Shown here: piece after piece, positions 6,825-14,533 of the stretch
Layout: each line of letters opens with the position of its first letter
How positions within the stretch are numbered: position 1 is the first letter of the stretch
DNA from: Acidobacteriota bacterium
GTDB lineage: Bacteria > Acidobacteriota > Terriglobia > UBA7540
Length of the DNA: 16,606 bases
NCBI GenBank assembly: GCA_021827255.1
Contig: JAKAWO010000025.1
Span: 1 to 16,606 of the forward strand
Direction of reading: 5' to 3'
Made by a program: the position numbers and the translations under genes
Notes under the pieces: model-generated
The model's input: the letters and a program-made list of their open reading frames with translations, nothing else
What the model was told of the DNA's origin: nothing
Database searches by the model: none

Positions 6825-8057
6825 ATGCTGAGAAGTTTCGGTTCAAGGTGGCGGGACGCGGCCGTGGCGACGCTCGTGGCCTTCAGCACGGCCTTGGGCC
6901 AGCAAGGCTCTGCGAACCGGCCCGCGACCTCGGCAAACCAAGCGCCATCGAAGGCGGAACTCAGCGCGCTTGAAGGCCAGGGGTTGAAGGCGATGCGGGC
7001 CGGAGATTTTGCCACCGCGGTTGCGGCTTACGAGGAGTTGGTCCGCAGCGCGCCGAGCGTGGCGCCGTTTCGGGCCGACTTATGCGTTGCCGATTTCTCG
7101 GCCGGGCGCTACCGCCAGGCGGCCGCCGCGTGCCGCGAGGCGCTGAAGCTCGACCCGGGAATGAAAGCGCCGCGCGACTTCCTGGCGCTGAGCCTGGCGA
7201 AGGGCGGCCAGTGCGCCGGAGCTCTTCCGGCTCTGGTCAACGCGTTCGATGCGGCCCGCGCCGCGCCCATGAAACGGCAACTGGGGCTGGAGGGAGTGAA
7301 CTGCGCCATGCGGGGCGGCGACTTCAGCCGGGCGAGCGAGTTGATGAACGGCCTGATCGAGGCGTTCCCCAACGATCCGGAAATCCTTTACACGGCGAGC
7401 CACGTTTATTCCGACCTTTCGACCCGCTTTTCCCAACGGCTGCTCCGCGTGGCCCCAGGCTCTTACCAGACGCATGAGTTCAATGCCGAGGTCCTGGAAA
7501 TCCAGGGAAAGCTGCCGGACGCCGCGGCCGAGTACCGGAAGGTCCTGACGCTCAATCCGAGCGCGCCCGACGTTCACTATCGCCTGGGCAGACTGTTGCT
7601 CCGGATGGGAAACGACCACGCGACGCTCCAGCGGGCGCGGCAAGAATTCAAGGAGGAACTGCGCGTCAATCCGGGAAACGCGGCGGCGGAGTACGAGCTG
7701 GGGGAAATGGCGTGGCGGGCGCGCGACTGGACCCGCGCGGTCAAGCGCCTTCGGCGCGCCGCTGGTCTTCAGCCGCGCTCGCCTCTGATTCTGACGGCGC
7801 TCGGCAGAGCTTTGGTCTCGGCCGGCCAGGCGCCGGCGGCGGTTGAGCCGCTCGAAGCCGCAGCCCGGCTGGCGCCGAACAACGCCACGGCCCATTATGA
7901 GCTGGGCATCGCGCTGCTGCATGTCGGCCGCCAACAGGAAGCCGATCAGCAAATGGCCCTCTACGCCAAAATCCAACAAGCCTCCCAAGCCAAGAAAGCG
8001 GCCATCCGGCAGGGCATTCAAGGCGGAGGCCCGGAGGCGCCGAATGGCAAGCCGTAG
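6825..8057 (+). CDS. Exported TPR-repeat protein
   Basis: The 410-residue protein starts with a typical signal peptide (MLRSFGSRWRDAAVATLVAFSTALG, cleavage likely near QQG) and then consists of TPR units of the form AVAAYEELVRSAP, AAEYRKVLTLNPSAPDVHYRLG and EPLEAAARLAPNNATAHYELG. The last 150 residues follow the same order of repeats as each half of the preceding gene, ending with HYELGIALLHVG and a Gln/Lys-rich helix, so it is probably a paralogue of one half. A purine-rich site (AAGGAGAGGAG) precedes the ATG. It starts 48 bases after the first TPR gene and ends 33 bases before the propeller gene, so the three are likely co-transcribed. No enzymatic motif is visible; a periplasmic scaffold or adaptor role is inferred. 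Confidence 0.85.
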   Translation: MLRSFGSRWRDAAVATLVAFSTALGQQGSANRPATSANQAPSKAELSALEGQGLKAMRAGDFATAVAAYEELVRSAPSVAPFRADLCVADFSAGRYRQAAAACREALKLDPGMKAPRDFLALSLAKGGQCAGALPALVNAFDAARAAPMKRQLGLEGVNCAMRGGDFSRASELMNGLIEAFPNDPEILYTASHVYSDLSTRFSQRLLRVAPGSYQTHEFNAEVLEIQGKLPDAAAEYRKVLTLNPSAPDVHYRLGRLLLRMGNDHATLQRARQEFKEELRVNPGNAAAEYELGEMAWRARDWTRAVKRLRRAAGLQPRSPLILTALGRALVSAGQAPAAVEPLEAAARLAPNNATAHYELGIALLHVGRQQEADQQMALYAKIQQASQAKKAAIRQGIQGGGPEAPNGKP

Positions 8058-8090
8058 GGCGCCCGATCGCGTCTTGATGCCCCAGGAAGC

Positions 8091-9839
8091 ATGAGACGGA
8101 CGCGCCGCCAATTTCTGGAATGCCTCGCCGGGGCGGGGCTGATGCCGGCGGCGAGCCGGGTGCTCGCGCAAGGGATGGCCACGCGCGGCGTCCAGCCGGC
8201 TCCGAGGCCCAAATTCTCCGGCCGACCTTTCCCCGTCACGCTGACGGACGCCGCCGAAAGCGCCGGGCTGCGCGCCCCCATCGTTTACGGCGGCCTGCGC
8301 CACAAGCGATATATTTTTGAAGCCAACGGCGCGGGCATCGCCTTCTTCGATTACGACAACGACGGCTGGCTGGACATCTTCGAAATCAGTGGAACTCGCT
8401 TGAGCGCCTTGCGGCGCGCGAGCGATCCCTCCAACCGCCTCTATCGCAATCATCGCGACGGAACGTTTACGGAGGTGACGGAGGAAGCCGGGCTCGAGCA
8501 TGCGGGCTGGGGCTACGGCGTTTGTGTCGGCGATTACGACAACGACGGCCACGACGACTTGTTCCTGACTTATTACGGCAAAAACGTGCTTTACCACAAC
8601 AACGGCGATGGAACGTTTGCGGACGTCACCCAAGCCGCCGGGCTCGAGCCATCGCGTTCTCGCTTCGCCACGGGCTGCACCTTTGTGGATTACGACCGCG
8701 ACGGCCATCTGGACCTGTTTGTTTCGCATTACGTCAATCTCGACATGGCCAAAGTGCCGGTGGGCGGCAGCAGCCGCTACTGCGGGTTTGAAGGCGTGCC
8801 GGTGGCTTGCGGGCCGCTGGGATTGCCCAAGGAACATTGCGCGCTCTACCACAACGACGGCCACGGGAAATTCACCGAGGTGACGCGCGAAGCGGGAATC
8901 CTCAAGCCGGGCGGCCGCTATGGGCTCAGCGCCGTGGCCTTCGATTACGATGACGACGGCTGGCCGGACATCTTTGTGGCGTGCGACTCAACGCCCAACC
9001 TTCTGTTTCGCAACAATCGCAACGGGACCTTTACGGATGTCGCGCTCGATTCCGGCGCGGCCGTGAACGGCGACGGCCAGGAGCAGGCCAACATGGGCAT
9101 TGGCACGGGAGATTATGATAACGACGGCTTTCTGGACCTCTATCTGACCCATTTCAGCGGCGATACGCCCGGCCTGTTGCACAACGTCAGGGGCCGGTTC
9201 TTCGACGATCTGACCTACGCGGCGGGATTGGCCGTCATCACGCAATACGTCGGCTGGGGCGCGGGATTCGCGGACCTCGATAACGACGGCTGGCTGGACG
9301 TGCTGGAAGTCACCGGCTCCATCTATCCCGAGGTGGCGAAGGTTCATCCCGATTATCCGTTCAAGACGCCGCCCGTGGTGTTTCGCAACCTGGGGAACGG
9401 GCAGTTCGAGGACGTCTCATTCCTTTGCGGCCCGGCGGCCCGCCAGGCGCATTCGAGCCGCGGCTGCGCGTTTGGCGACTTCAACAACGACGGCCGCGTG
9501 GACGCGCTGGTGATGAATCAGGACGAGCCGCCGTCGCTATTGCGCAACGACGGCCCCAGCACGCGCTGGCTGGTGGTCAAGCTCAAAGGCACGCGCTCGA
9601 ACCGCTCGGCCATCGGCGCGCGCCTCACCATCGAAACCAGCCACGGCCGGCAGATTCGCGAAGTGATGAGCGGCTCGAGTTACCTTTCGCAGAGCGATCT
9701 TCGCCAACACTTCGGATTGGGGACGGCCACGAAGGTGAAGAGCCTGGAAGTCCGCTGGCCGAGCGGCCAGAGGGAGAGCTTTTCCAACCTCGACACTAAC
9801 CAGTTTTTGACCATTCAGGAAGGCAAGGGCATCGTCTAG
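8091..9839 (+). CDS. CRTAC1-family FG-GAP/VCBS and ASPIC/UnbV repeat protein
   Basis: The 582-residue protein begins with a twin-arginine signal (TRRQFLECLAGAGLMPAASRVLAQ), so it is probably exported folded. Seven DxDxDG-type calcium loops mark a beta-propeller: residues 87-95, 148-156, 200-208, 285-293, 341-349, 395-403 and 463-471. Each lies in an [FV]xDYDNDGxxDLF context and is followed by a YHNNGDGTFxDVT strand. Cys231, Cys240 and Cys250 lie in the insert YCGFEGVPVACGPLGLP, which is typical of the family. The C-terminus (about 505-575, IGARLTIE... SSYLSQSDLRQHFGLG... VRWPSG) is an ASPIC/UnbV domain. AGGAAG directly precedes the ATG. The family occurs widely beside TPR genes in Acidobacteriota and Planctomycetota, but its function there is not established. 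Metal binding and surface or periplasmic interaction are inferred. Confidence 0.92.
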   Translation: MRRTRRQFLECLAGAGLMPAASRVLAQGMATRGVQPAPRPKFSGRPFPVTLTDAAESAGLRAPIVYGGLRHKRYIFEANGAGIAFFDYDNDGWLDIFEISGTRLSALRRASDPSNRLYRNHRDGTFTEVTEEAGLEHAGWGYGVCVGDYDNDGHDDLFLTYYGKNVLYHNNGDGTFADVTQAAGLEPSRSRFATGCTFVDYDRDGHLDLFVSHYVNLDMAKVPVGGSSRYCGFEGVPVACGPLGLPKEHCALYHNDGHGKFTEVTREAGILKPGGRYGLSAVAFDYDDDGWPDIFVACDSTPNLLFRNNRNGTFTDVALDSGAAVNGDGQEQANMGIGTGDYDNDGFLDLYLTHFSGDTPGLLHNVRGRFFDDLTYAAGLAVITQYVGWGAGFADLDNDGWLDVLEVTGSIYPEVAKVHPDYPFKTPPVVFRNLGNGQFEDVSFLCGPAARQAHSSRGCAFGDFNNDGRVDALVMNQDEPPSLLRNDGPSTRWLVVKLKGTRSNRSAIGARLTIETSHGRQIREVMSGSSYLSQSDLRQHFGLGTATKVKSLEVRWPSGQRESFSNLDTNQFLTIQEGKGIV

Positions 9840-9851
9840 GCTAGGATGAAC

Positions 9852-9938
9852 CCGCGGCCCACGACGCAGTGCCGCGGCTACCGCTGTTCTTTGGCGCAGG
9901 CTTTTGGGGGGATGACGCCGAGCGGAAGCCAGGCGTCA
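9852..9938. repeat. Two hairpins after the CRTAC1-family gene
   Basis: CCGCGGC (9852-9858) pairs with GCCGCGG (9871-9877), and TGACGCC (9913-9919) pairs with GGCGTCA (9932-9938). Both are perfect seven-base inverted repeats with 12-base loops. Neither is followed by T-residues. They lie in the 207-base gap between the two convergent genes, upstream of the main terminator, and may stabilise the 3' end of the operon mRNA. Confidence 0.4.
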
Positions 9939-9943
9939 CAGAG

Positions 9944-9986
9944 AAAAGCCCTGAGCGAAGGTTTGGGTCCTTCGCCCAGGGCTTTT
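9944..9986. terminator. Bidirectional intrinsic terminator
   Basis: An 18-base arm (AAAAGCCCTGAGCGAAGG, 9944-9961) pairs with 9969-9986 at 17 of 18 positions around the loop TTTGGGT. The stem ends in A's on one side and in T's (TTTTT to 9987) on the other, so it gives a T-tract on both strands. It sits between the stop of the plus-strand propeller gene (9839) and the stop of the minus-strand TonB receptor (10047) and should end both transcripts. Confidence 0.85.
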
Positions 9987-10008
9987 TGCTTCAGGTTGTC
10001 GGCAAAGC

Positions 10009-10033
10009 CGCCCCGACAAATTGCGTCGGGGCG
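10009..10033 (-). terminator. Stem-loop just after the TonB-receptor stop
   Basis: CGCCCCGAC (10009-10017) and GTCGGGGCG (10025-10033) form a perfect nine-pair stem with a seven-base loop. It lies 13 bases downstream of the receptor stop codon on the minus strand. It lacks a T-run, so it more probably protects the 3' end or helps the terminator at 9944-9986. Confidence 0.5.
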
Positions 10034-10046
10034 TTACCCGCTCACC

Positions 10047-13000
10047 CTACCACTTAATCGTCAACCCGAACTGCATGATGCGCGGGTCAAAGGCGCTGGT
10101 GACCTCGCCGTTGGCGCCCGCGTAGCCGAGGTCGTTCGACGGGTTATTGCAAGCCTGGCCAAACGTGTCGGAGCCGCTGCAACCGAGGTTGAAGCCGCTC
10201 CATTGCGGATGGTTGAAGGTGTTGTACGTCTCCCAGCGGAATTGGATGGCCCCTCCTTCACCGAGCTTCGAGACCTTCCAGGTCTTCAGGAGCGTCAAGT
10301 CAGTGTCATCGCGACCCGGGCCGGTCAAGAGGTTGCGGCCTATATAGCCGAACATTCCCGGCTCGCCGTTGGCATAGAGCTGAGATTGCAGCGGTTGCGC
10401 GATAACGCCCGGATTGTACCAAGTGGGCCGCGGCCCGTAAACGACGTCGTTGAACGTCCCTTTGTCTATCTGGAGTTTGCCCACCGTGTTGCACATCATG
10501 CTGCCGCCAATGCCGGTGCTGAAGCCATTGACGCCGCACGTAAAGGTTACGGGCTGGCCGGTCATGAAGGTGGTGATGCCGCTAAATTCCCAACCTGCCA
10601 AGCCTTGGCGGACGAAAGCGTTGCCCGCGTTCTTGAAGAATGGCAGGCTGTAAATGTAAGCGGCGGTGAAGACCTGCGACCGGTTGAGGTCGGAGGTGCC
10701 ATACCACCGGTCAAAGAAGAATGGATCAACGGAGCGACCGCCTGAAGTGTAGGTGGAGCTTGCGTCGTCAAGGTTGTGGGACCACGTGTAAGAAACCTGC
10801 GTCGTCAAGCCGTGTCCGAAGGTATGGCGGAACTCAGCTTGCAGCGAATTGTAATTGGAGTTCGCAATGTCCGCCTTGGTTGTGATGCCGCTGTAACCTC
10901 GGTAGGGCTGGAAGAAGACGCCGGTCCCAGTGTTGTGGATGAGGTAATTCTGCGCGTCGCAGTTGCCCGAAGCGTCGCAGTACTTGTTCGCGCCGGCCAA
11001 CTGTGGCACGTTAACCGTCCCCAAGCCAAGAGGGATGTTGTTGTTCGGGTAGCCCATCGCCAGATGGTGTCCCAGCATGCCCACGTAAGCGAGGCTCACG
11101 AGGTTGTCATGGGCGAATTGGTGTTCGACGCTCAGGCTGAATTGCTGCTCGCTCGGCCACTTCTGGTGGTAAGGCCAGTTGGTGTAACTGGCGGGCGGAA
11201 TGGGCGCTGAGTAAACGCCGTTCGAGAAGATTGAATTGATGGATTCGTAGTTGGGGAAGTTCGAACCCGTCAAGGTGAGATAATAAGGCGGGTTGCCCTC
11301 GCCGCCCTCGGACTCGGCCTCGTTGCCGTTGCCGATCTCGTAGAAGATGCCGTACCCGCCGCGAACGGAGGTGTTGTGGCCAAGCCGGTAAGCAAAGCCC
11401 AAACGCGGCGCCCAGTTGTTGTAAGTGTTGGTCTGGCAGCCGAGTGGAATCCCGCCGTGACCGCACTCGACCAACCCGTTGCCGTAAGCCGTTGGAAGCG
11501 CGCCGGTGCCTTGGATCAGGTTGCCGTTCGAATCGTACCGCGCCTCAGCGGCCGGATTGTACAACTGCGGCAGGAAGCCGGAGTCCACGGTCGGGTTGCT
11601 GGTGTCGTGAATGTGGGTGAAGAGGTAGTAACGCATCCCAAAGTTGAGGGTCAGCCTGCTGTTGACATGCCAATCGTCCTCGATATAAGGCTCGAAGTCC
11701 CAATATTGCCAGTGGCCTTTGGCATATCCGCCGACGGGAATGGCGTTGACCGTTTGGGTGCCCTCGTAGTAGGAAGCGACGCGGCCCAGGAAAAGGTCCG
11801 CCAAACCGTTGCCGGTGCTGGTGCTGCCCCAGTTAGCCGCCTCCACCGTGCCCTGCGTCGCGGTGCCGAACTGCTCGTTCTTGTGATAATCCTCCAGGTA
11901 AGCGCCGAACTTCAGGATCATGTTGCCGCGGACCTTGGTCATGTTGTCCGAGAAGTCCACGATCGGATTGGAATTGTTCCAGGGCGCGCCGGCGCCGTAA
12001 CCTTCCTCAAAGAAGCAAGGCCCGCCGCCACAGACCGCAATGCCCGGCAGTTCCGGGTTGCTGTCGTTTGCCGGGAAGAAGTGGGCCAACTGGAAGTTCG
12101 AGGGCCGGTTGAGGCCGACGGAATCTGGACCCGCCTTGTCGAGGAGAGTAATCCAGTCCTCGGTGTAACCAGCAATGAACTCATTCATCAGGGTGGGGCT
12201 GAAGGTGTTAGTAAGGTTCAGCACCGCGCTTTTGCCGGGGCCGCTAAAAGGAGTTTGCACTGTGTCGTAGCTCGACCAACCCCAGAGCGTAGGAACGGTG
12301 GTGGTGTCCCAGGCGTCGTGGGTGAAGCGCACGAAGGCCCGCATTTTGCTGCTAATGTTTTGATCCACGCGGATCTGGTCTTCACGCCAGTTGGTGGCCG
12401 CAGGCGCGGAGGCCGTCCAACTGGTGGGGGCGCTACCGCCTTCGTTGGGAGTGGGAACGAAGGCCGCCATCCAATCGGTGGCGTTGGTCATCGCCTGGGG
12501 GATGTTAGTCCCGGGTAGCTGGCTCGCAGGAATTGCGTTGACGTTGTCGTAAGTTATCATGATGGGGTTCCCGCTTGCATCCAGGACCGGATTGCCGCTG
12601 GCGTCCAATTCAGGCAGGGTGGGCAGGACGCAGCCGGAAGCCACGACGCCGTTATACGGCGCGTCGAAGCCGATCCCGGGTTTCCCGCCGTTCACTTTGG
12701 GATTGCCAGGACCTCCCATGGGGTTGTTCGGATCGCATTGGCTGAGGTCGCCCTTCCGTTGGAGTAGGGACGGGACACCGTTTGAAAGAACGTTGCTACC
12801 CCGAATCTTCCGCCAATCTTCCGACCAGAAGAAAAACGTCTTGTTCTTCTTCGTGTTATAGAACCCGGGAATGTAGAAAGGCCCGCCAAAGGTAAAGCCG
12901 TATTCGTTCTGTTTGAGGGGAGCTCGGGCGGGAGGCGTGCCGGTCAGGTCATTCGCGTTGGTAAACCAGTTTTGGGCATCCAGAACGTCATTGCGGAGGT

Positions 13001-13787
13001 AGTCGAAGGCGTCACCGTGGAACTGGCTAGTTCCGGATTTCGTGGCGACGTCAATTTGGGCGCCCGAGTGGTGACCGTATTCGGCGCCGTAGTTGGAGGT
13101 CGAGATGCGGAATTCGGCGATGCTGTCGAGGTTCGGATAGGTGTTAAAGGTCGAGGCTGAGCCTTCATCGGTGTTGGGCGCGCCGTCCACCGTCCAGTTG
13201 TTGTACTGCAAGCGGCTGCCGTTGAACGAAATGCTGTTATTGGCGTCCACGCCGACCGTGGAGGTGTTCAGGCCGTTGTCGGGTACGGCCCCCGGAACCA
13301 GCAGCGCCAGGCGGACAAAATCGCGCCCGTTGATGGATAGCTGCGAAATCTCCTGGCCCGTGACCACGCTCGAAATCGCCGCCGTTTCGGTTTGGACGTG
13401 CGGCAGGTTGCCTTGGACGCTCACCGTCTGCGTGACCGCACCGACCTTCAAGACGGCATCCACGCGCTGCGTCTGGCCCGTGCTCAATGAGACGCCCGCC
13501 TGGATGACCTTCATGAATCCCTTCGCCTCAAAAGTGACCGTGTAGGTGCCAATCGGGATGTTCGATATCGCGTAGCTCCCGGAAGAGTCCGTGACCAGAT
13601 GGCGGACAAAACCTCTGGAAGCATCGCTCACCGTAACCCTTGCTCCGGGAACCACGGCGCCGGAAGGATCGCGGACCGTCCCCACAAGGTTAGCCGTCCC
13701 ATATTGCGCGGCGGCATTTGTCGCCAGGCAGGCGACCGCCAAAAACAACAATACCACCCACCGCAGACAAAATGCTTTGTCTCGCAT
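10047..13787 (-). CDS. TonB-dependent receptor, Oar-like, with carboxypeptidase-regulatory-like domain
   Basis: The 1246-residue outer-membrane protein starts with a Sec signal peptide (RWVVLLFLAVACLATNAAAQ). Next comes a carboxypeptidase-regulatory-like Ig fold (about 30-115: LVGTVRDPSGAVVPGARVTV ... GSYAISNIPIGTYTVTFEAKGF), a plug domain (QLSINGRDFVRLALLVPG ... YNNWTVDGAPNTDEGS), and a large beta-barrel ending FDPRIMQFGLTIKW, with the aromatic last residue expected for barrel assembly. Such receptors import large or scarce substrates using TonB/ExbBD energy and are greatly expanded in Acidobacteriota. The substrate here is unknown, and no SusD partner is present. The frame opens with GTG at 13790, but the ATG at 13787 is better spaced from GAGGGGGAG. 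It is convergent to the TPR/CRTAC1 operon and divergent to the GMC gene, with its own promoter at 13955-13983. Confidence 0.93.
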   Translation of the reverse strand: MRDKAFCLRWVVLLFLAVACLATNAAAQYGTANLVGTVRDPSGAVVPGARVTVSDASRGFVRHLVTDSSGSYAISNIPIGTYTVTFEAKGFMKVIQAGVSLSTGQTQRVDAVLKVGAVTQTVSVQGNLPHVQTETAAISSVVTGQEISQLSINGRDFVRLALLVPGAVPDNGLNTSTVGVDANNSISFNGSRLQYNNWTVDGAPNTDEGSASTFNTYPNLDSIAEFRISTSNYGAEYGHHSGAQIDVATKSGTSQFHGDAFDYLRNDVLDAQNWFTNANDLTGTPPARAPLKQNEYGFTFGGPFYIPGFYNTKKNKTFFFWSEDWRKIRGSNVLSNGVPSLLQRKGDLSQCDPNNPMGGPGNPKVNGGKPGIGFDAPYNGVVASGCVLPTLPELDASGNPVLDASGNPIMITYDNVNAIPASQLPGTNIPQAMTNATDWMAAFVPTPNEGGSAPTSWTASAPAATNWREDQIRVDQNISSKMRAFVRFTHDAWDTTTVPTLWGWSSYDTVQTPFSGPGKSAVLNLTNTFSPTLMNEFIAGYTEDWITLLDKAGPDSVGLNRPSNFQLAHFFPANDSNPELPGIAVCGGGPCFFEEGYGAGAPWNNSNPIVDFSDNMTKVRGNMILKFGAYLEDYHKNEQFGTATQGTVEAANWGSTSTGNGLADLFLGRVASYYEGTQTVNAIPVGGYAKGHWQYWDFEPYIEDDWHVNSRLTLNFGMRYYLFTHIHDTSNPTVDSGFLPQLYNPAAEARYDSNGNLIQGTGALPTAYGNGLVECGHGGIPLGCQTNTYNNWAPRLGFAYRLGHNTSVRGGYGIFYEIGNGNEAESEGGEGNPPYYLTLTGSNFPNYESINSIFSNGVYSAPIPPASYTNWPYHQKWPSEQQFSLSVEHQFAHDNLVSLAYVGMLGHHLAMGYPNNNIPLGLGTVNVPQLAGANKYCDASGNCDAQNYLIHNTGTGVFFQPYRGYSGITTKADIANSNYNSLQAEFRHTFGHGLTTQVSYTWSHNLDDASSTYTSGGRSVDPFFFDRWYGTSDLNRSQVFTAAYIYSLPFFKNAGNAFVRQGLAGWEFSGITTFMTGQPVTFTCGVNGFSTGIGGSMMCNTVGKLQIDKGTFNDVVYGPRPTWYNPGVIAQPLQSQLYANGEPGMFGYIGRNLLTGPGRDDTDLTLLKTWKVSKLGEGGAIQFRWETYNTFNHPQWSGFNLGCSGSDTFGQACNNPSNDLGYAGANGEVTSAFDPRIMQFGLTIKW

Positions 13788-13856
13788 CACTCCCCCTCTT
13801 TACTTTTAGACCGTTGAAAGGCCCGACGCGGAAACTTTATAAATTGTTCAGTGGGT

Positions 13857-13941
13857 GTTAGGCTCCGACTTGGTTTGAACCCTGCCCTGTAGCTTCTCGC
13901 CGAATGCTTAGCACTCTGTGATCCGAAGCCGACAGCCTAAC
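13857..13941 (-). promoter_or_regulatory. Structured 5' leader of the TonB-receptor mRNA
   Basis: On the minus strand GTTAGGCT (13941-13934) pairs with AGCCTAAC (13864-13857). After a small internal loop CGGCTT (13931-13926) pairs with AAGTCG (13871-13866), including one G-U pair, and two further G-C pairs are possible past a bulged C. This closes an 85-base domain whose interior contains a small hairpin, GC(A)TTC-GGCGA-GAAGC. The domain starts a few bases after the predicted transcription start and ends about 70 bases before the receptor ATG. It may be a regulatory leader RNA. I recognise no known riboswitch class, and a tRNA was considered and rejected. Confidence 0.45.
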
Positions 13942-13954
13942 TGCAAACGCTCGA

Positions 13955-13983
13955 TGTATAGCGCAGCTATCATTCGATGTCAA
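13955..13983 (-). promoter_or_regulatory. Sigma70-type promoter of the TonB receptor
   Basis: On the minus strand, TTGACA (13983-13978, a perfect -35 match) is followed after exactly 17 bases by TATACA (13960-13955, four of six -10 matches). The predicted start of transcription near 13948 gives a leader of about 160 bases. A palindrome ATAGC-GCA-GCTAT (13958-13970) overlaps the -10 box and spacer, and TCGATGT occurs twice (13951-13957 and 13974-13980), so an operator is plausible. Confidence 0.65.
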
Positions 13984-13998
13984 GAGTTATTTTTATAC

Positions 13999-14440
13999 AG
14001 GACTTTCCTCATTTTTTTCTGCTGCGCTGGACGCAACCCGTGGAGGGGCAAGGGGTCAAGGTTTTGGAAAAGTGGGAGGGGACAAAATCCGTGGTAGAAG
14101 GGTTTTGGCACAGATCCCTAAGACCACGGAGGCGTCCCCGATGCAGCGTAGCAAAGTTCGTTCCGGCCTGAAAGCCCCACTGACGAAATTCAGTTCCGAG
14201 CTCTCGGAAGGCATCCGCAAGCCGCTTCGAGCTTTTGTGGGCGAGAGGGTGTTTGGCATTCAAGCCAGCCAGGACGCGCAGTTGAGCAATATCGCCCGCC
14301 GTTCCGCTTCTACGCCCTGGCCGACAGCTTCCGAGCCCTTCTCATCGGCTCTCACCCCAGTTCCCAGACCGAATCGCCCCCGCATTTACAGATGGACCTC
14401 CTGCGGGCGTGGGAGTCGTAGAAAAAATGAGGAAAGGCCT
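13999..14440. mobile_element. Internally deleted insertion sequence (MITE-like remnant) with terminal inverted repeats
   Basis: The left end AGGACTTTCCTCATTTTTT (13999-14017) and the complement of the right end (AGGCCTTTCCTCATTTTTT, 14440-14422) agree at 18 of 19 positions, and a T-count difference then leads into CTG/CTA. The 442 bases between hold the 5' part and the 3' part of one transposase gene, with the middle missing. The remnant stop codon lies directly against the right repeat, as in complete elements. An inverted pair CCGTGGT (14089-14095) / ACCACGG (14123-14129) lies before the transposase start. No target-site duplication is evident at the outer edges, so the insertion may be old. 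The element can no longer move by itself but might be moved by a full-length relative. Confidence 0.75.
14141..14421 (+). pseudogene. Transposase remnant: N-terminus fused out of frame to C-terminus
   Basis: Translation from the ATG at 14141 (GGAGG eight bases before it) gives MQRSKVRSGLKAPLTKF ... RAFVGERVFGIQASQDAQLSNIAR up to about 14299. This resembles the start of certain IS4-like DDE transposases (F..EM.YGIQAS.D..LS.IAR). From about 14302 the sequence makes sense in another frame as FRFYALADSFRALLIG ... LLRAWES and ends with TAG at 14419-14421, like the C-terminal end of the same proteins. Roughly the central catalytic three quarters are absent. No active enzyme can be made. The family name is from memory of the motif and is the least certain part. 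Confidence 0.6.
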
Positions 14441-14452
14441 CCAATCTAATGA

Positions 14453-14481
14453 TTGACGCGCTCCGTCCCGGTTGTTAGCAT
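14453..14481 (+). promoter_or_regulatory. Sigma70-type promoter of the GMC oxidoreductase gene
   Basis: TTGACG (14453-14458, five of six -35 matches), a spacer of exactly 17 bases, then TAGCAT (14476-14481, four of six -10 matches). Transcription would start near 14488, about 46 bases before the ATG. It begins 12 bases after the right end of the dead insertion element. Confidence 0.5.
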
Positions 14482-14533
14482 CGAACGCTTTGATGATAGA
14501 GAGAACGTCGAAGATTCAGAGGGGCATCAAACA

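Noticed and set aside
7080..8864. 594-residue minus-strand open frame over the second TPR gene and the propeller gene
   Set aside because: It is antisense to two genes with clear TPR and DxDxDG repeats. The repeated AVVVV-like segments are just the complement of the calcium-loop codons.
11376..12518. 380-residue plus-strand open frame inside the TonB receptor
   Set aside because: It is antisense to the continuous receptor frame, with no ribosome site or recognisable motif.
13857..13941. tRNA gene on the minus strand (7-base acceptor-like pair, GGTTCAAACC like a T-arm, 85 bases long)
   Set aside because: The T-arm-like segment is not next to the acceptor strand, no T-stem of five pairs forms, and there is no anticodon arm of proper geometry.
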